A stretch of DNA of 64,000 nt from Burhinus oedicnemus (GCA_008921705.1 VFFE01007639.1:277249-341248), one strand, 5' to 3'; positions 39,641-53,780 are shown, counted from the first letter of the stretch. The notes: generated by a model from the letters alone, not told the origin. Numbers and translations are program-made.

Positions 39641-41499
39641 GTCTTCCTCCCCTTTCTTCCCATCCATCTTCTTTCTACCTTAGCTAATTACTGGGGAATC
39701 AGTGGGTATTTTTTCCCTAGAAAGTCCAGGGGATCTTCTTTTGAGACCATCACATAGCTTCCTTCTGTATGGTAGGAAGCAAGCTTTATGGTAACAATGA
39801 AGCAAGCCAATTCCTGTCCAACAAGGGACTCTTGGACCCTCCTCTAAATTAATGATGCTTTCTGAGAAATACTGCTCGAAGCCCCCATAATGCAAATGTT
39901 CACGAGGACAGGAATTCAAAGGAGAAGAAGCAGCTCCTTACACTGTAACTGTTTCTCAGGTCTTATTGTCAAATATGCATTCACGTTTACAGGGCTTCTG
40001 GAATCGAGAGAAATTAAAAGGATAGGGTACTGCTTTTGTGGCTTCTGCATAGCATGCAGTCACAACAGCATTTATATGTAGCGTTATGACTAAGGGTAAA
40101 ATCTAGATGACATTTGTCTAGGTTATCACAGAGTGAAGTATGATAGATAACACACCTTGATGAATAAACCATTACAGATAATTAATCTTTCTTTCTTCTA
40201 TTTTCCAAACACTGTGCAACATAGCTTTTAAAAACAATGAGAGACGTTTCTACCGAGAAATGAAAACTGTTAAACAGATTATGAGCTAGGTGACAAATTT
40301 CTCATCCTCACATGGATACTTGATACGTATGCTATTCTGTATAACAACAAAACTACCATTTATGCAAATAAGGTGAAAGAGCCTTTACATGAGTTGAAGT
40401 TGCAGATCAGAGGTCTTGGAGTCATTTGTGATTTTGTCTATATGAAAGCCTTCACATTTGTAATGAAGTCCAAATATGAACCTATTATTTGATCACTGCA
40501 CTTCACCATCGAATGTTGCTCTAGTAAAGCAAGATGACAAAATATCTAAATAATGTGTGTGTTTCAAGATGCCTTCATTTCTGTTTAGGTATGTACAAAA
40601 ATATATTTGTGTAATGTGTATAAAGGATTTTAATAAATGCTTGAAAATGGATTTCTTAATATGCTCATTATGTTTCTGAGCCTGCTAATTCTTTAAGGAA
40701 ATGAAGAAAAAATAATGAAATTATGTTACACAGGTACTTAATTTTTTTTATCTCTGATACTACTCTGGTAATTAATGTCTGGTTTATGCAAACTAGACGA
40801 TATCTCTTACTGGACACATTACTGTCAAGAAAATATTACTTGCCTTAATTATCAGTAATGAAGCAGGGATAAGCTGCTCACTTAGATATAATATATCTAA
40901 TGACCTTTTCAGCTAGAGGTTGTGATGAAAGGTATCAGTTTCACAAATTATGCCTCATTCAGTTTCTGGCCTTTGTCTAGATTAATGTTTTGAGGATGAG
41001 TTTTAAAGTCAGACATAAATTGTGTTTGGTGTTTAAAATTGATTTAGTGTCTTGCTTTTAGTACATCATTTTCTCTCTTATAAATTACACCAAGCCTCAT
41101 TTTTATCTTCATGTTTTATTACAAAAGTCAATAGTTAAGTCTAGTCTTGTCTTATTAACTACTGCTGTATATTTTGACAATAGTAACAGGCAGGGGAAAG
41201 CTTAAATAAGCATTTTAATATGAAGGTGTATCATGATTTTTTAAATGCTTGTCTTCGGTTATGTTTATTTTTTGAAACTTTTTTATCAAAGTTTTTCTTT
41301 CCTTGTTCTTAACATATAAACCAATTTAAAAAAATGTAATTTTCCTAGCTGTTATTCTAGTTAATATTATTGGGACTGAAATGGGTAAAGTTAACCACTT
41401 TCTACTTTTTCCTTAATCTGTACTCTACAATATGATCAACTCCAAAGTATCTGATTAATTGTATAACTTTAATAGTTTTTATGTACAGTGAATAGGAAC

Positions 41500-41700
41500 A
41501 GGAAGTGTTTCTCCATGTCCTTAATGACTCGGGTCCAAACGGACTTCCCCTGATGTAGCCTGTTTGGTGAGCAGTTTGAGCACATGACCTAGATGTGATT
41601 CAGATTTTTTTGGCTGATTCAGCAGTGACATCAAGAATTAATCTAACAGTCCATTTAGTTTGATGGATGAAACAGCGCAGTGATGTTTAGTAAATTTTAA
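41500..41700. promoter_or_regulatory. Candidate enhancer with MAF recognition element
   Basis: GCTGATTCAGC at 41613-41623, flanked 3' by A, matches the core of a T-type MAF recognition element (TGCTGA-N-TCAGCA) in all but the first outer base and the free central base. Around it are the imperfect palindrome GTCC-AAAC-GGAC near 41533, CATGACCTAGATG, AAGAATTAATC and acagcgcagtg. MAF-family proteins work with PAX6 in lens, which makes this of interest in a PAX6 regulatory intron. Confidence 0.33.
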
Positions 41701-42419
41701 AATTCCAATGTACATCAGTACCTTTTACGAAAGAAGTCCTATTTTGTTCTCTTCTTGAGACTAATTCTGTAAGAATTCAATCATATTGCAGTGCTTGTGC
41801 ATCCAGCATGCTTGGTTTCTGGCATTTGGATGTAATTTAGGAAAAAGTCCATAATAAAGGATCAGTTATATCTGTACTGATACATGAAAGGAAGATGTAG
41901 CATGGTCATACATCAGCTCTATGTGCTACGTATTTACCATTTAGAATTAGTAGTTGATCTGCACATAATAAGCAATATGTCCAGGAATCAATTTAAGTAG
42001 TAAGCATCAACTTTCATTCCTACAGCCAGCATTTTAGCTGGTTCCAGTATAGTCTATTGAGCTCTCGTAAATAACTAAGCCCATGATAGTAGTTAGGGTG
42101 GATGTTCCTTAGGTCTCAGCTCAGGTGCAAAACCACTCTTCAGTCTTCTGACATACAGGAGTGGAGGTGACAGAGACCACAGAGTAATGGCACTAGTCTT
42201 TAAAGACTTCACATTTCTCATTCCCTTGGAGGAGTTAAACTTCTAGGCTGTGTCTGTGTTGACCAGGATGAGACAGCTACATCTGCCCTTCCTCATGGTA
42301 AAACTCACACTGTCCTTTTCTCAGCTTGCCTCTGCGTCCTCAGCACCATGAGGGAGTCAGGAAACATCGGCTTTTATCAGAACTCTCTTCAGTTTAACTT
42401 GGCAGAAATAAACCTATCA

Positions 42420-42660
42420 ATAATAGAGGCGATTGCGCCGATCCGCAGGGTGATTTTGAACAAAATAAACCCCACAGACCTCAGGCTAAACTGAGAGGAG
42501 GGAGGACAAAGCAAATTGTTCTTTAGAAAGCCTGGGAGATATTAAGTTAAGTGGTGTGGCAGGAATTAATCAGCTGATCCCAAATCTACTTGCCTCAACC
42601 AAAGAGAAGATTAAGGGCCTGATGCAGAAGGAAGCAGCCCTGTTCTTGCCATGAATGCGT
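42420..42660. promoter_or_regulatory. Candidate conserved enhancer with CpG cluster
   Basis: A 240-bp high-complexity block. It opens with a dense CpG patch at 42428-42450 that includes GGCG-ATTG-CGCC, a 4-bp stem. It also carries GACAAAGC...AATTGTTC, a pair of SOX-type sites, and the 10-bp palindrome ATCAGCTGAT at 42569-42578 with a central CAGCTG E-box, preceded by GGAATTA. The GC-richer character continues to about 42720 before the sequence turns AT-rich. The 60-codon ORF starting at 42746 has no recognisable product. Confidence 0.38.
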
Positions 42661-43530
42661 TTTTTAAGACAGCTCATTCCCTATTCCCCAGCCTGGACTG
42701 TGTGCAATCTCCTGCTGTTTAGTCAAGATTCCACTGCTCTTCCGTGTGGAGAAAAGAAATATTTCCACATTTCACAGTGTTTATTCCAGAGGTTTTGACG
42801 AACCGCCATCCTTTTCGCAGGAAAGAGGGAATACAATGAGTGCCCAGCCAAGGAACATAGTGCTCTTTTTCCTTGTCATAATAGTGTGCAACATAAGTGT
42901 GACTGCTTTTAAAATCGGCATTTTTTAAATTTATTTTTAAAATTTTAAATGGTCACTTGGGGTTTTTTTACTGTTTTAATATGTCTCACCTTTCAAAAAT
43001 ATTTAGTCTAGTGTGAGAACAACAAATTGTGTTTAATTTACACTTTGAACTGTTTGATACAGTGTTATATTAGACACAGCCTGGATATAAGATATACTGA
43101 AAAAACTTCACTTTAGAAATACCACCTTTTGGACCATGACGTTTCTTGAAATAAGGTTAAGTAATTAAACAGTAAGTGGGACCTTAACAGTGTGGTTATT
43201 AGGAAGACAGCAGCATTAAATGTAAATTAAATCATATTCTTCTTTGTCAAACACTTGTAGTGTGTTAACAAACCATGAAGAGAGGAATTAAAGTATAGCT
43301 ACAACAAATTTAAATGTTATCAATAGTGTGTCAAAATGAGTTGAAATCATTCATATGAACTAAAGGAGCACTTAAACATATTTGAAACCAAAGCCATTTA
43401 TTTAGAAGACTGTAAACAGAGTGGGAAGAAGCAGAGATAAGCAAAAAAAAACCCAAAACTTACCAAGTGGAATAAATTGAAAAATTGTTGGAGATACTGG
43501 ATAAAGTAAAAAATTAATTTTAGAAGTGGT

Positions 43531-43665
43531 AACTTAAGTAGTAATATACTACTTACTATATTAAGTAATAATATACTTCATTATTAAGTAGTAATATACT
43601 AGTTATTATGATTACACTTAATACTACTGTATTAAGTAGTATTATACTGTAAGTAGTAATACATT
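43531..43665. repeat. AT-rich imperfect tandem repeat (minisatellite-like)
   Basis: The word TTAAGTA recurs at 43534, 43561, 43584 and 43632, mostly followed by GTAATATACTA-like sequence, with spacings of 27, 23 and 48 bp. AAGTAGTAAT also appears at 43651. The tract is an irregular array of diverged copies, many of them partly self-complementary (TAGTATTATACT). Confidence 0.75.
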
Positions 43666-43699
43666 TATACTCCACACCTAGAGTTTGGAAATATCAAAT

Positions 43700-46600
43700 A
43701 CATCAAATCATTTTAAATAATGTAAATAAGTAAAACAAAACACCTCTAATAGTACAGTTAGGCCATATCTCTCGGTTCCTTCCACTGCTTTACTAATACC
43801 TACTTCATTCAACTGTTTTTCAACTTCTTACATCACCTGCTGTGTGTTTTTACTCATTCTAATCTCTCCTTAAACTGTATCACTGCTAAAATAGACAAAA
43901 AGATAATTAATAAATTCAGTGATCATAAGTTAAGGGAGGTTGCATGAACATTCACTGGCAAGTGAGTAAAATTCCTAATGTGTTTGTGAATCTAAAAAAC
44001 TCTTACATGTGTAATCTCTTTCCCGACGGTATGGAGGATTCGTATTAGTAGCCTTTTTTCCCCAGATATCTGTAATATAAATAAATATCTTACATTTTAT
44101 GTTCACAGTTCCTTGTACTAAGGTTTCAGTAGAATATGGCATTAGATGGCTTGGACCAATGCTTGAAAAGATGTATGAAGATATTCCAATCGTTGCTGCA
44201 AATTAGAGCCTAATTAATTGATCACCATTTGGATTTACAGACCAAAGTCCATTAGGCTGGACTGTGAATCACTCCTTGAAAAATCCCTCCAAAACATTTT
44301 CCATTTGAGATTTTGGTTAACTGAACAACAGATCTTTTCCCCTGATCAGTCCTGTATTCCTGGTATGATTTATGAATCTCTTACTCATAATGCCTCTGAT
44401 TAAAAACAGTCAAAATACATAGAGATCGCGAGAGGGTATTCACGCTGTAATCTTTCCTTCAGCATGGGAAGGCTCTTGGACCTTTCTTAAGATCAACTGC
44501 ATGGAAGCTTGTCTGTCACCTGGAGCTCTTTGCTGGGCACAAATGTAAGCTTCATGAAACGTTTACTCTGCAAAACATTTGCTGTGCCTTGCTTCAGTCC
44601 TGGTTCACGTGCCAGCTGCAAAAGGCAATTGCAGACCAGAGAAACACTGAAAACCTTCACTGTATTAAAAACTTGAAGGAACCTATGTTGTTCTTGTAGT
44701 AACATGGGTGACTGTTTCATCCGCTCCAGCATAGGGGCTGAAGTGCAGGTTGAATAGCCAACGTCAATAACTACATTAGATGTTCTCAATAAAACCTCAC
44801 CTTAAGGTAAAAGTCACAGTGGTTCGCTCTCAGCTGGCCTCAATCTGCCCTCCTGCCTGTGCACCCAGAATTAACCACAGAACTCCTGCTGATGTTCAAG
44901 TTAATTTAAATGTAAATCTAGATTAATCCCAGGTTTAATCCCATGCTCAAAATATTGCGTATTACATACATTCTACTTTTATAACACTAACCTGAGACCT
45001 AGGTCTATAATCTTACTCCAGAAAAATTTATTTGCAAGACTGGTGGACTATTTAGTAGTCCATAGAACTATATAAGTAAAAAATTCAGACTTTTACTGTT
45101 GTATATAACTTTACAAGGCATTGTTTTAAGTGTAATTTTTGTTTACTTTGAAACAGAAAAAATGGAGGCGTAATAGTAACCGTACGCACCCCAGAGAAGA
45201 AAACATGAAAATAAAATACCACAACAGAAAGGAACATGTATAATAATGAGCTTGAACTTGTCTGTGTATTTTAACCTCTATAATATTACTTTGAAATCCT
45301 TGAAATGTGATTACATAGTGACAAAACCGATGGCTGTATTAAGTGATTGCTTTATGAACAGGAGCTGCGGTAATAGCTTATGTTTACATGTGTATTGATA
45401 GCATAGAGGTACATGGAAAACAAAAATAAAGTTTTGGAAATCACTTCAATATTAGTAGATTTAACATAATGTAGAAGTCCTTAGTCATTGTAGTTGAAAA
45501 AATGCACATTTCTCATTTTCTGCAGTTTTCTGTTTTCTGATACTCATGGATGTTAATATGTTTTCAAGTCTATCTTCTAAATATTTTAAACATTGTTTAA
45601 AGAGCTCTGATTAAAATAGAGCCAAAGGTGTTTGGTTAGATGCGTTCCAAAGTATAAAATAAATTATACCGTGAAACTCATTACATTTTTAATTTCATGA
45701 TTACTTCACAATAGTAAGACAGTAACATTCTGGAATATTGCATTTCACTAGGTACCTTTATTGGACGTTAAGCTATTTTTTACTGTGAAGCACTATCTTG
45801 CATATGCAGATAATTAGTTAACTTACATATATGAGAGTAAATGTTCATATTTTATTTACAAATTTTCTATTATAGATATAGCAATATAGTATATTATAGA
45901 TAGAAACAGGGCAAAGATCTGCTTGTTTTAAGATCTGCTAAGAAAAAAGGCTGGTAATGGTGAATCAAGAAATTACAAAATACATGTAAGATGAAATTTT
46001 TAAAGATGGTTAAGTAAGTGAAGCGGATTCAGTAAGGGTTTCATATTCTACTTCATTTCAGAAAAGGAATGATTAAAATAAGATGATACTGGCTGTATTT
46101 CAGGATTAGCGAAGTATTGCTACAACACAGTGTTAGTAAAAACAACTCAAATTTAGTTTCAAGATTTAAATGGAACATAGTGTTATTTTTAGGAAGGGAA
46201 TAATACTTAAAATTTGAACTTTAATGACAAAATACAATATATGATATGCATGATACTGGGTGAAGTTAGTGGAAAGTGATGGCTTTCAGTAAAAAAATGG
46301 CCCTTTAATCTAGAAGAAGGTATTCAAAACAAATTAGTTATGCAAATAAAGCAGTTGTATAAATTAAAATAGTGGTCTAAATTATAACGGAGGATAATGT
46401 TAATAATTTTGTCAGATATCTTTCCATTCCTAATAATATGTTATGTGATTTTCCTTGAAAATATAAACAAGTATTATTTGTTCAAAAAGGAATCTACACT
46501 TTTTTCAAAGACCAATTAAGGTCTCCAGAAGAAATTTTACATTCATCCTTTGGCTTCGTTTAGCTGTAGTTTTTAGAAAACTGTACCAGAATAAAAACAT

Positions 46601-49600
46601 CTGATCTGCTTTACCACTCAAGATACATGCTGTGAAACTTTTATTTAGGCTTATCTTCAAAAGTTAAGTGTGGTTTTCAAGAATTTCTTTTCCTCTTTCA
46701 AGAGAAACCGAACTTTTCAATATATCTTTGAGAGGTATTATGTTCCTGGTGGTACAGGAGGATGAGTAATTCGTGTTCTAATGTCCTTGTTTTCTTAATC
46801 ATATCTTTTTAATACTTAGTGATGATGTCACATAAATTTGATCTGTAATCACAGGGGAGCCATAAATGTTGATATTTAACCTGAACAGTAAGCCAGAGAA
46901 AACCCCAAACATCTGCATTCTTTGACTCTCCATGCCACATTGTGAGGGACTGGGTTTGAAAAGTAGTTATATGCAGGTCAGCAGAAGTTGCCTGCGCTGA
47001 GGAACGCGCAGCAAGCCTACCTATTCTCTTATTTGCCACAGATCGTGACAGACTTGGCAAGTCTCTGTCAGAAAACTGGTCCTTTCCAGCACATTGGGAT
47101 CCAGACGTTCTGCCAGTACGTTTGTCCATCTCAGAATGTGAGTCTTTGGCTGGTGCCAATTAATTTAACCCATGAGGTGGCAAATGAACTAAATTGCTCC
47201 AGTAATTTCTACCTAGTTTTCCAAGTTGATGGAAGATTCCAAGTTGGTTTTTTTTATTTGGTGTTATACTAGAAGATACGTGAAAATATGCATAACGTTT
47301 CCAGAATTCAAAGGAAGAGCAGGTATGATGAAAGACCTTTCATTCTAACTCAGTACTCTTTATGGAAGTGTCCATTGAATTGAACATTGCATAGTTTGTA
47401 GCAATAAAATGATCTTGCCCTGAATAGACATAGAGCTGAGAGAGAGACATCTTACAAATGTGGAGATGCAAAATACTAGTGAGACAAATTTTTTCCAGTT
47501 AGTTTTTGCAGAGCTGGGAGCTAAACCAGGAACTTCTTAGGCCATATCTAATTTCTTCATAGGAAAAAAAAGAAGTCTTTACTTCCTACTGCACTGTTGT
47601 ATACTTAAAGTTCCCTAACAGGGGTTGTATATTGTATATTGACATCACAACTCTTGAAACTGTGCAAGAGCCATAAATTTACATTTAGACTGACCTAGTA
47701 AGCCATGATTTCAGAAGTCTAAAAATGCCTCTAAAAGCAGCTGTATATTCCTTGGCAGGACTCATCCTTCAGAATTAGCATCTAAAACATTTCAATTTGG
47801 CCTCAATTAAAAGTGTATTTACACGTGAGCTACAGAATGGTCCTATTTAATTGATTTTTCTGTTTGTATTGTATAAACAACGTGGAGAAGTATCTGTGGA
47901 ACTGTTTTGTTAATAAAAAAATTCCCAAATACTCTTTTCCCCCAATATTATACTGTATTAGTTGATGCCTAAAATGAAAGTGTGCTTCATTGGTGCCATA
48001 TTAATGATACCTTTATGACTACATATACTTAAAAATATAAGTTAGAAAGGGTATTGGTTAAATATTTTAAATAAGTCTTTATAATATCATTTGAGCAATG
48101 TCAAATACAATTTTTATTTTAAAAGATTTTGTTGGAATTTAGTCTTTGAAAATATTAATAACAGCTTACAGCAGGTAGGCTATAAAATACCACTGTATGC
48201 TGTCTATTTAGTTTCTGGTTGAAAAAGCACAGCAGTACTTTAGTTCATTACCTTTGAAAAAAACAGTAACAAGATAATACAGCTGCCTCTGATTAAGATG
48301 TAAATTCTTTCTAATTAGAATGTAAATTCTTACATTTAAATGAAGACATCAATTGTCAGGATGCCATATGATATCTTATTCCACCTTGCCTGAATGAAGC
48401 CCTCACTGTTCATCTATGGCACTAAAATAGTTTTGCAGTCCCTTTGTTCTCTGATTCTTGTAATATTCTCTCTTCATGTTCCCTTTACACATTGCTTTTG
48501 TTTGTTTTCCCCCTGCATCTGATATTGTTGTGTCTTGGGATTTTGCAGAAATTTGGAATGAAAATTGAGTTCAGTCAGTGCCAGTATTTGCTTGTGCCTC
48601 AATTACTTCTGCTGAATTTTCCTCAATGCAAATCAGGCAGGTTGCATAAAGTGGTGCATGTATTTGAAATAATTAATTTTCTGTAAAATGATGGATCAAG
48701 TCCAATCAACCTTCATGAAATCTAAATAAAAGAATAGAGAATTAGAAATTAATTAACATTTTCTGTTGCTAATACTTTATTATGCAGTCTAAACTATAAA
48801 TAATAAGTTTTATTTTTGAGCATAACTTTTTATTGTGAACTGTTGATGATAACCTTTGACATAATTATCTTGTTAAAATATATCAGTATATTAACCTAAA
48901 TTTAATGTCATGGAAGGCATTGTAAATTAATAACATTTTAAAGTAGAAAATTACAAGATACAGAGTTTAAGAATTGACCCATCAATTATTTTTGCATGTA
49001 AAACTCTTTTGCAGTGTTAAGACAATATGTGTCTACCAGTTGATTTTAAAGTGTTTAATTTCATTGTTTCATTAAACCAGGCCATAATACTAAATCTTGT
49101 TGACTGAGAATATTCCCTTGGATTTTTTTTGTTGGAAGCCTGGTTTTAATCAAATACCTGTGTAGGAAAAGTTTACATTCTTCTTACAAATGCATGCCTT
49201 CTGTTGCTACTCCAAATCATTCTTCTTTTCCCCATTTATGAGCTATATTAATTTTTAATATGTTTTTTACGGAGTGTTTCATGCCAATAAGATTCTCCAT
49301 TTATCAGACTCGGTCATAGGTAGTGACACCTTTTTTGGTAAAACAACACAAATCTTAATATAAATGGCAAAAGGTATTTTGAGCTAACATAGATATGAAT
49401 GTGTTGTATAGATATTATTCATAATGCTTTTATGTACAGAAAGGCATAATTATGACCAAATTGTTAGTAGTAATAACAGTTTATATGATGATTCCAGTTC
49501 GACTGATACACCTGTATCTCAGATTTACTTAAAATATTAAATCTAAAGATGGGGAAAGGTTGAGTGCAGTTTTAAAAAGTTAGAAAACATTCTCATAACT

Positions 49601-52600
49601 ATAGTTAGTTACACTGGTGTTAGCATCATTTACAGTTTAACAGTGCTTGCCATAAAATCTTTCGTTAAAAGAATCGCACTGTTTTTTTCCAACTGAATTG
49701 TACAGGTGTCGCTTTATTAACAAACACAAAGACTGCCTTGTTTGTTAGGAGAGAGTCATAAAAGAGTCTTTAATGTTGGGGTTTTTTAAGTTGTCACAAG
49801 CAGAAAGGTTCAATACATTAGAAAAATGTGACTTACTGAACCCAAATATGTTATCTGCTTTTCTCCTTTTACCTCTCAATCCAGAATTTTCTTATTTAAG
49901 TCCAGTTATAATACATCTGTAACAATCTCATCAAAGTAGAAAATTAAATACAGTCTTTCAAATCTTTCTTTACACAGTTCGGAACTATAAAAAATGACTG
50001 TATCTTATGAGTTCCAATATACCACTTCTCCCCCCAAGAACTGCAAAAGAAGCTCAAAAAGCGATTATTCCTGTGAAACCTCCAGTCATGTAAATGGTTG
50101 ATCAATTTCCACGCAAGTAGCTTTAGGTCAGTGAGGAACTAAACTGTGTATTAAATTATTTGTAGGATGAGGCCTTTTTACTTATGCATATAACTTTTAC
50201 AGTTCACAAGAGTTAGGATATCTTATGCATAATATTAGATGGTCAAGTATTCCCCAGCACAGTATGAATAAATTTGGGTGCCTCAGGAGTTTCTGACAGT
50301 TTCAACAAAAGAGGTATTTAAAAGTAGAGTTTATAAGTAACATCAAAATAGGCTGCATAGTGTATTTATTGTCCAGTGTTGATCTCAGTACTGTCCTTTA
50401 AGAGAAAACTGGTGAAATACGGAAGTATTTTATACGGAGGGCGTACTCTGAAATTCTGGAGGACTTTGTCATCCTCTTGTCTACTTTAGAAGAAAATTGT
50501 AATAAACGTGAACCTCTACTGTTATGAAGCTTTTTTTTTTTTTTTTAAATATTCCTTTAAAGAATGTTTACTTGTACTGATTTTGTTAAAGGGAAGAGCA
50601 TGCCATGATCTTGAAGAAACTCAAGTATTTCAGTAGGGGCTAATCAATACCAGCTAAATATTAAGAAATTACCATGTATTCACTGTGTCGCAGAGAAAAC
50701 AGATATATTATTCTGTCTTTTAGGGTGGTTATATTTCTCTGTGTGTGTATATATATTTTTTTTCTAGGATGCTTTGGATGCTATATTAATATTTATACTA
50801 TTCCAAGCAGGTACTGGATTAGTGTTATGTTTAATAATATAGTTATTAGTTCTTTTAGTGGGTGAAGAGAAAATAACTCTGATCAGTTTGGCTTAGATAT
50901 TGAAAACGGTAGGAAGTAAGATACTTTCATCCATTTAGAGTAACATCCAAGAAACATGATATAGGTAACACAGTAACAAAAATAAATCTATGTATGCAAA
51001 CATTTTCATATGCAAAATAAGCTGAAAGGCTATAGAAACTGAGCAGATTCTAGCCTTTGAGGGGATTTGTTAGAGAAATAACAAATAGCATCATTTACAA
51101 AAATTTTCCCTATGTTGCTTTCTTTCCTCAAAATATCCTGTGGTGTATCTAGGAGACAAAGAATTTTACAAATCGTCTTCACACTTGCTTTTTTAATATC
51201 GTTTAAGTATTTTTCTGAATAAGAGGAGTAGACAGTAAAAACCAGGTCCAATAAACAATCAAATTATTCACTTTCAGATTTCCTTTAACCACCAGATCTG
51301 TACCTGGCCTCCCTAGTGCTTTTGGTTTGGAATACGTAATAAGGTGATGGTGGTATACTTCCTTTTCTGCAACACAGTGATTTGTCCTGTATCCTTCCCT
51401 CCTTGAGTTTATTTTTGGTGCCTTTATTGTCTTCTACTTCGTTCTGTATATCACTGAGATATTATTTTTCTCTAGCGAAAAAATTGCCTCCCGCTCACAG
51501 TTCATTCTGTTCCTCAGTCTGACCAGTTTGAGAATTTCTCATCCATCACAGACATGGTAAATCCCATCTCTAGAGCTGTCTTTGCAGTCCAAGTCTCTAT
51601 TAGTTCTCTTTCTGTGAAAAGAAATCCCAGACCCTCCTGTTCCCTGCAAGTCTCCTGCCGTATCAACAGGACTGTTTAAAGTGTGAGACTAATAAGTTTG
51701 TGGAAGTAATCTTATTTATATCCTGCCATTAACTAATTTAGTTTTCACCTTCAGTAAGTTCTAGAATTGATCTACCTTTTGTAGCTAGCCTATAGTATCT
51801 GTTTTTATATGCTGATATGTTAAATTTTTTGATGAATCGAATCTCAGCTATAATTACAGTCTTCACTGAATACCTCCGTAGGATGTGTCAGCAGAGAAGG
51901 TGAATTACATTCTGAATCATACCAGGCTTATACCTCTTACTTTCTAATAGTGTCTCTCATGGACATATCTTTGTCAGTTCTGCCAGGAATTTTCATCAGG
52001 TATTGTCTTGTCTTGCTTCAGACATTTCCTCTTCATGTGATATTTTCAACAATTCCTAACACTGGGAGAACATAGCTCTGTAACGATAGCTGTGTAGTTA
52101 AGTTTGATACGGTCCCCTCACCAAGGGAAAGTGTCTCTTCTTTCCCCTCCTGTCTTTTTTTTATTAATTTTTAGTATATTACATTAGTAGGGGCCATCTT
52201 GAGGGCTCTGTTCCAAAGACATAAATATCTTTCACGTGACTCAGCACCATCAAGGTCAGCTCCTTCACATTTTAACACTGCCTATATTAAACCCCGATGT
52301 ATTGCTACAAAAGTCCAGCAAGCTCTTTCAATTTTATATGTAAATCAGATTAGATTTGTTTTGCCTCCTGGTGTTATTTCACCACTATTCAAAGTGGTAA
52401 GAGAACTGTGTAGAGCAGGAGAGTCATTGCAGTCCATTTTTGGAACACTTAAGCTAAACTTTGGGTTGAATGTCAGTCTGGCTGCAGATAATTTCATAGA
52501 TTCAAGGGGTTTGTTCTGAATTTTGAAATATTTAAATACTCCATGAAACAGTTTCACTTGTCTCCACCAAGTAACTGCGAGGCAAACTGCCAGAGTTTAT

Positions 52601-53470
52601 TGTACTAATCATTTGTCTCTACAGTTGGTGAGGAAACAAAGACATTCTGCCATCTTAATGGGGAAACATCTGCCCTTCAAAAGAGAGAATTCTGATTAAA
52701 TAAAAGAGAATAACTTATATTGTCAGTATGAGAAAGAGTGTGGAATAATTAGTGGGAAATTAGAGGTCAGGTGTAGGGTTGCTGTGACATTTTTGGTCCC
52801 TTTTATTAATCCTGCCAGGTTTTGCCAAAATTTAGGCATAGATAAGAACTTAAGTTTAAACTCTCAGCATTAGCTAGACCTGCCAAAGACATCTGAAAGA
52901 CTCAAAACTAAACAGTTAAAAAATTCATTTACTATGATCTTTGTAGCAGGATTCCCATTACAAAATGTTGAAGTAATACCTTTCCTTCCTCCGCAGGCAC
53001 AAGAGGAAAACCTTTTCCCTCACATGCTGTATTATGCAAGACAAAATGAATTAAATGCGTGTTTATGATAATTGTGTTATTCATTTTACTTAGAAGTGGA
53101 GAGGTGATGGAATGAGAAACAAATATTTTGAATAGGTGTTTTCGTAGAGTAAATGAAAGCAGTGCTGAGTGTATGAATAAGTCATGGTAAAAACAGCTCA
53201 GATACTTATTTTGGACATAGATAGCCTTATTTTGCCTAATACGAACACTAGGTATGTCTTTTGCGTATATTATGCCCTGAATATGTCGTCAAAAAGCCTT
53301 CTTCTGAATAAACTTGCTTAAATTACAGATACAAGGACCCAGCATATTTAAAAATATGCTTTTAAAAGTATACAGAGTAGAAGTGACATTGAAACACATT
53401 CCATGCATCTATTAATCTCATTTGCTTTATTAATTTTTGAAGTTTGACAGATGGCTTCAAAATTGTGTAT
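43700..53470. other. Long AT-rich intron tract
   Basis: Nearly 10 kb of mostly AT-rich intron with no transposon that I can recognise. Small points of interest are the homeodomain palindrome near 48.3 kb and a TATTCACGCTGTAATC segment near 44438, a loose (two-mismatch) resemblance to the PAX6 paired-domain consensus. ORFs up to 116 codons (46809-47159, minus) are not convincing. Confidence 0.5.
48299..48331. repeat. Direct repeat flanking a homeodomain palindrome
   Basis: ATGTAAATTCTT at 48299-48310 recurs at 48320-48331. Between and overlapping them is the 12-bp palindrome TTCTAATTAGAA at 48309-48320, with a TAATTA core. A dimeric homeodomain site is a plausible reading. Confidence 0.8.
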
Positions 53471-53479
53471 AATAATGTT

Positions 53480-53780
53480 CAGTATTAAGCAGTAAAATAG
53501 GCAGAGGCTTTGTTTTTCACTTTGCTGGTGGTTTTGCGGTCTATTTTAAAAGAGGGAGCCACTTTAGTAATGCAGCTTCTATCTAATGTGGCTATCCATC
53601 GCTAACTTCCCCACTACCATCAACCAGACTGAGCCCATCAGCCTGCATTATTACTATAAAAAAAGAAGTTGCAGCTTTAGGCATTGAAAACGGGGAGTTT
53701 TCTCACTGAATGCTGACCTATGTGCAAATATGTCTGGCCTGATTTGAAAACCACTTATGTAGAGAACTGCTTGCCTACAT
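53480..53780. promoter_or_regulatory. Candidate conserved non-coding block
   Basis: Balanced, high-complexity stretch within AT-rich intron: ttgctggtggttttgcggtc, gagggagccactttagtaatg, gtggctatccatcgctaac, cagactgagcccatcagcc, and a CATTATTACTATAAAAAAAG segment. It reads like conserved regulatory sequence but no diagnostic site was identified. Confidence 0.27.

Noticed and set aside
44436..44452. PAX6 paired-domain site (TATTCACGCTGTAATC)
   Set aside because: Two mismatches in the core consensus and no conspicuous surrounding element; too weak to list as a site.
46809..47159. 116-codon minus-strand ORF
   Set aside because: No recognised family, no splice or promoter context; treated as a chance frame.
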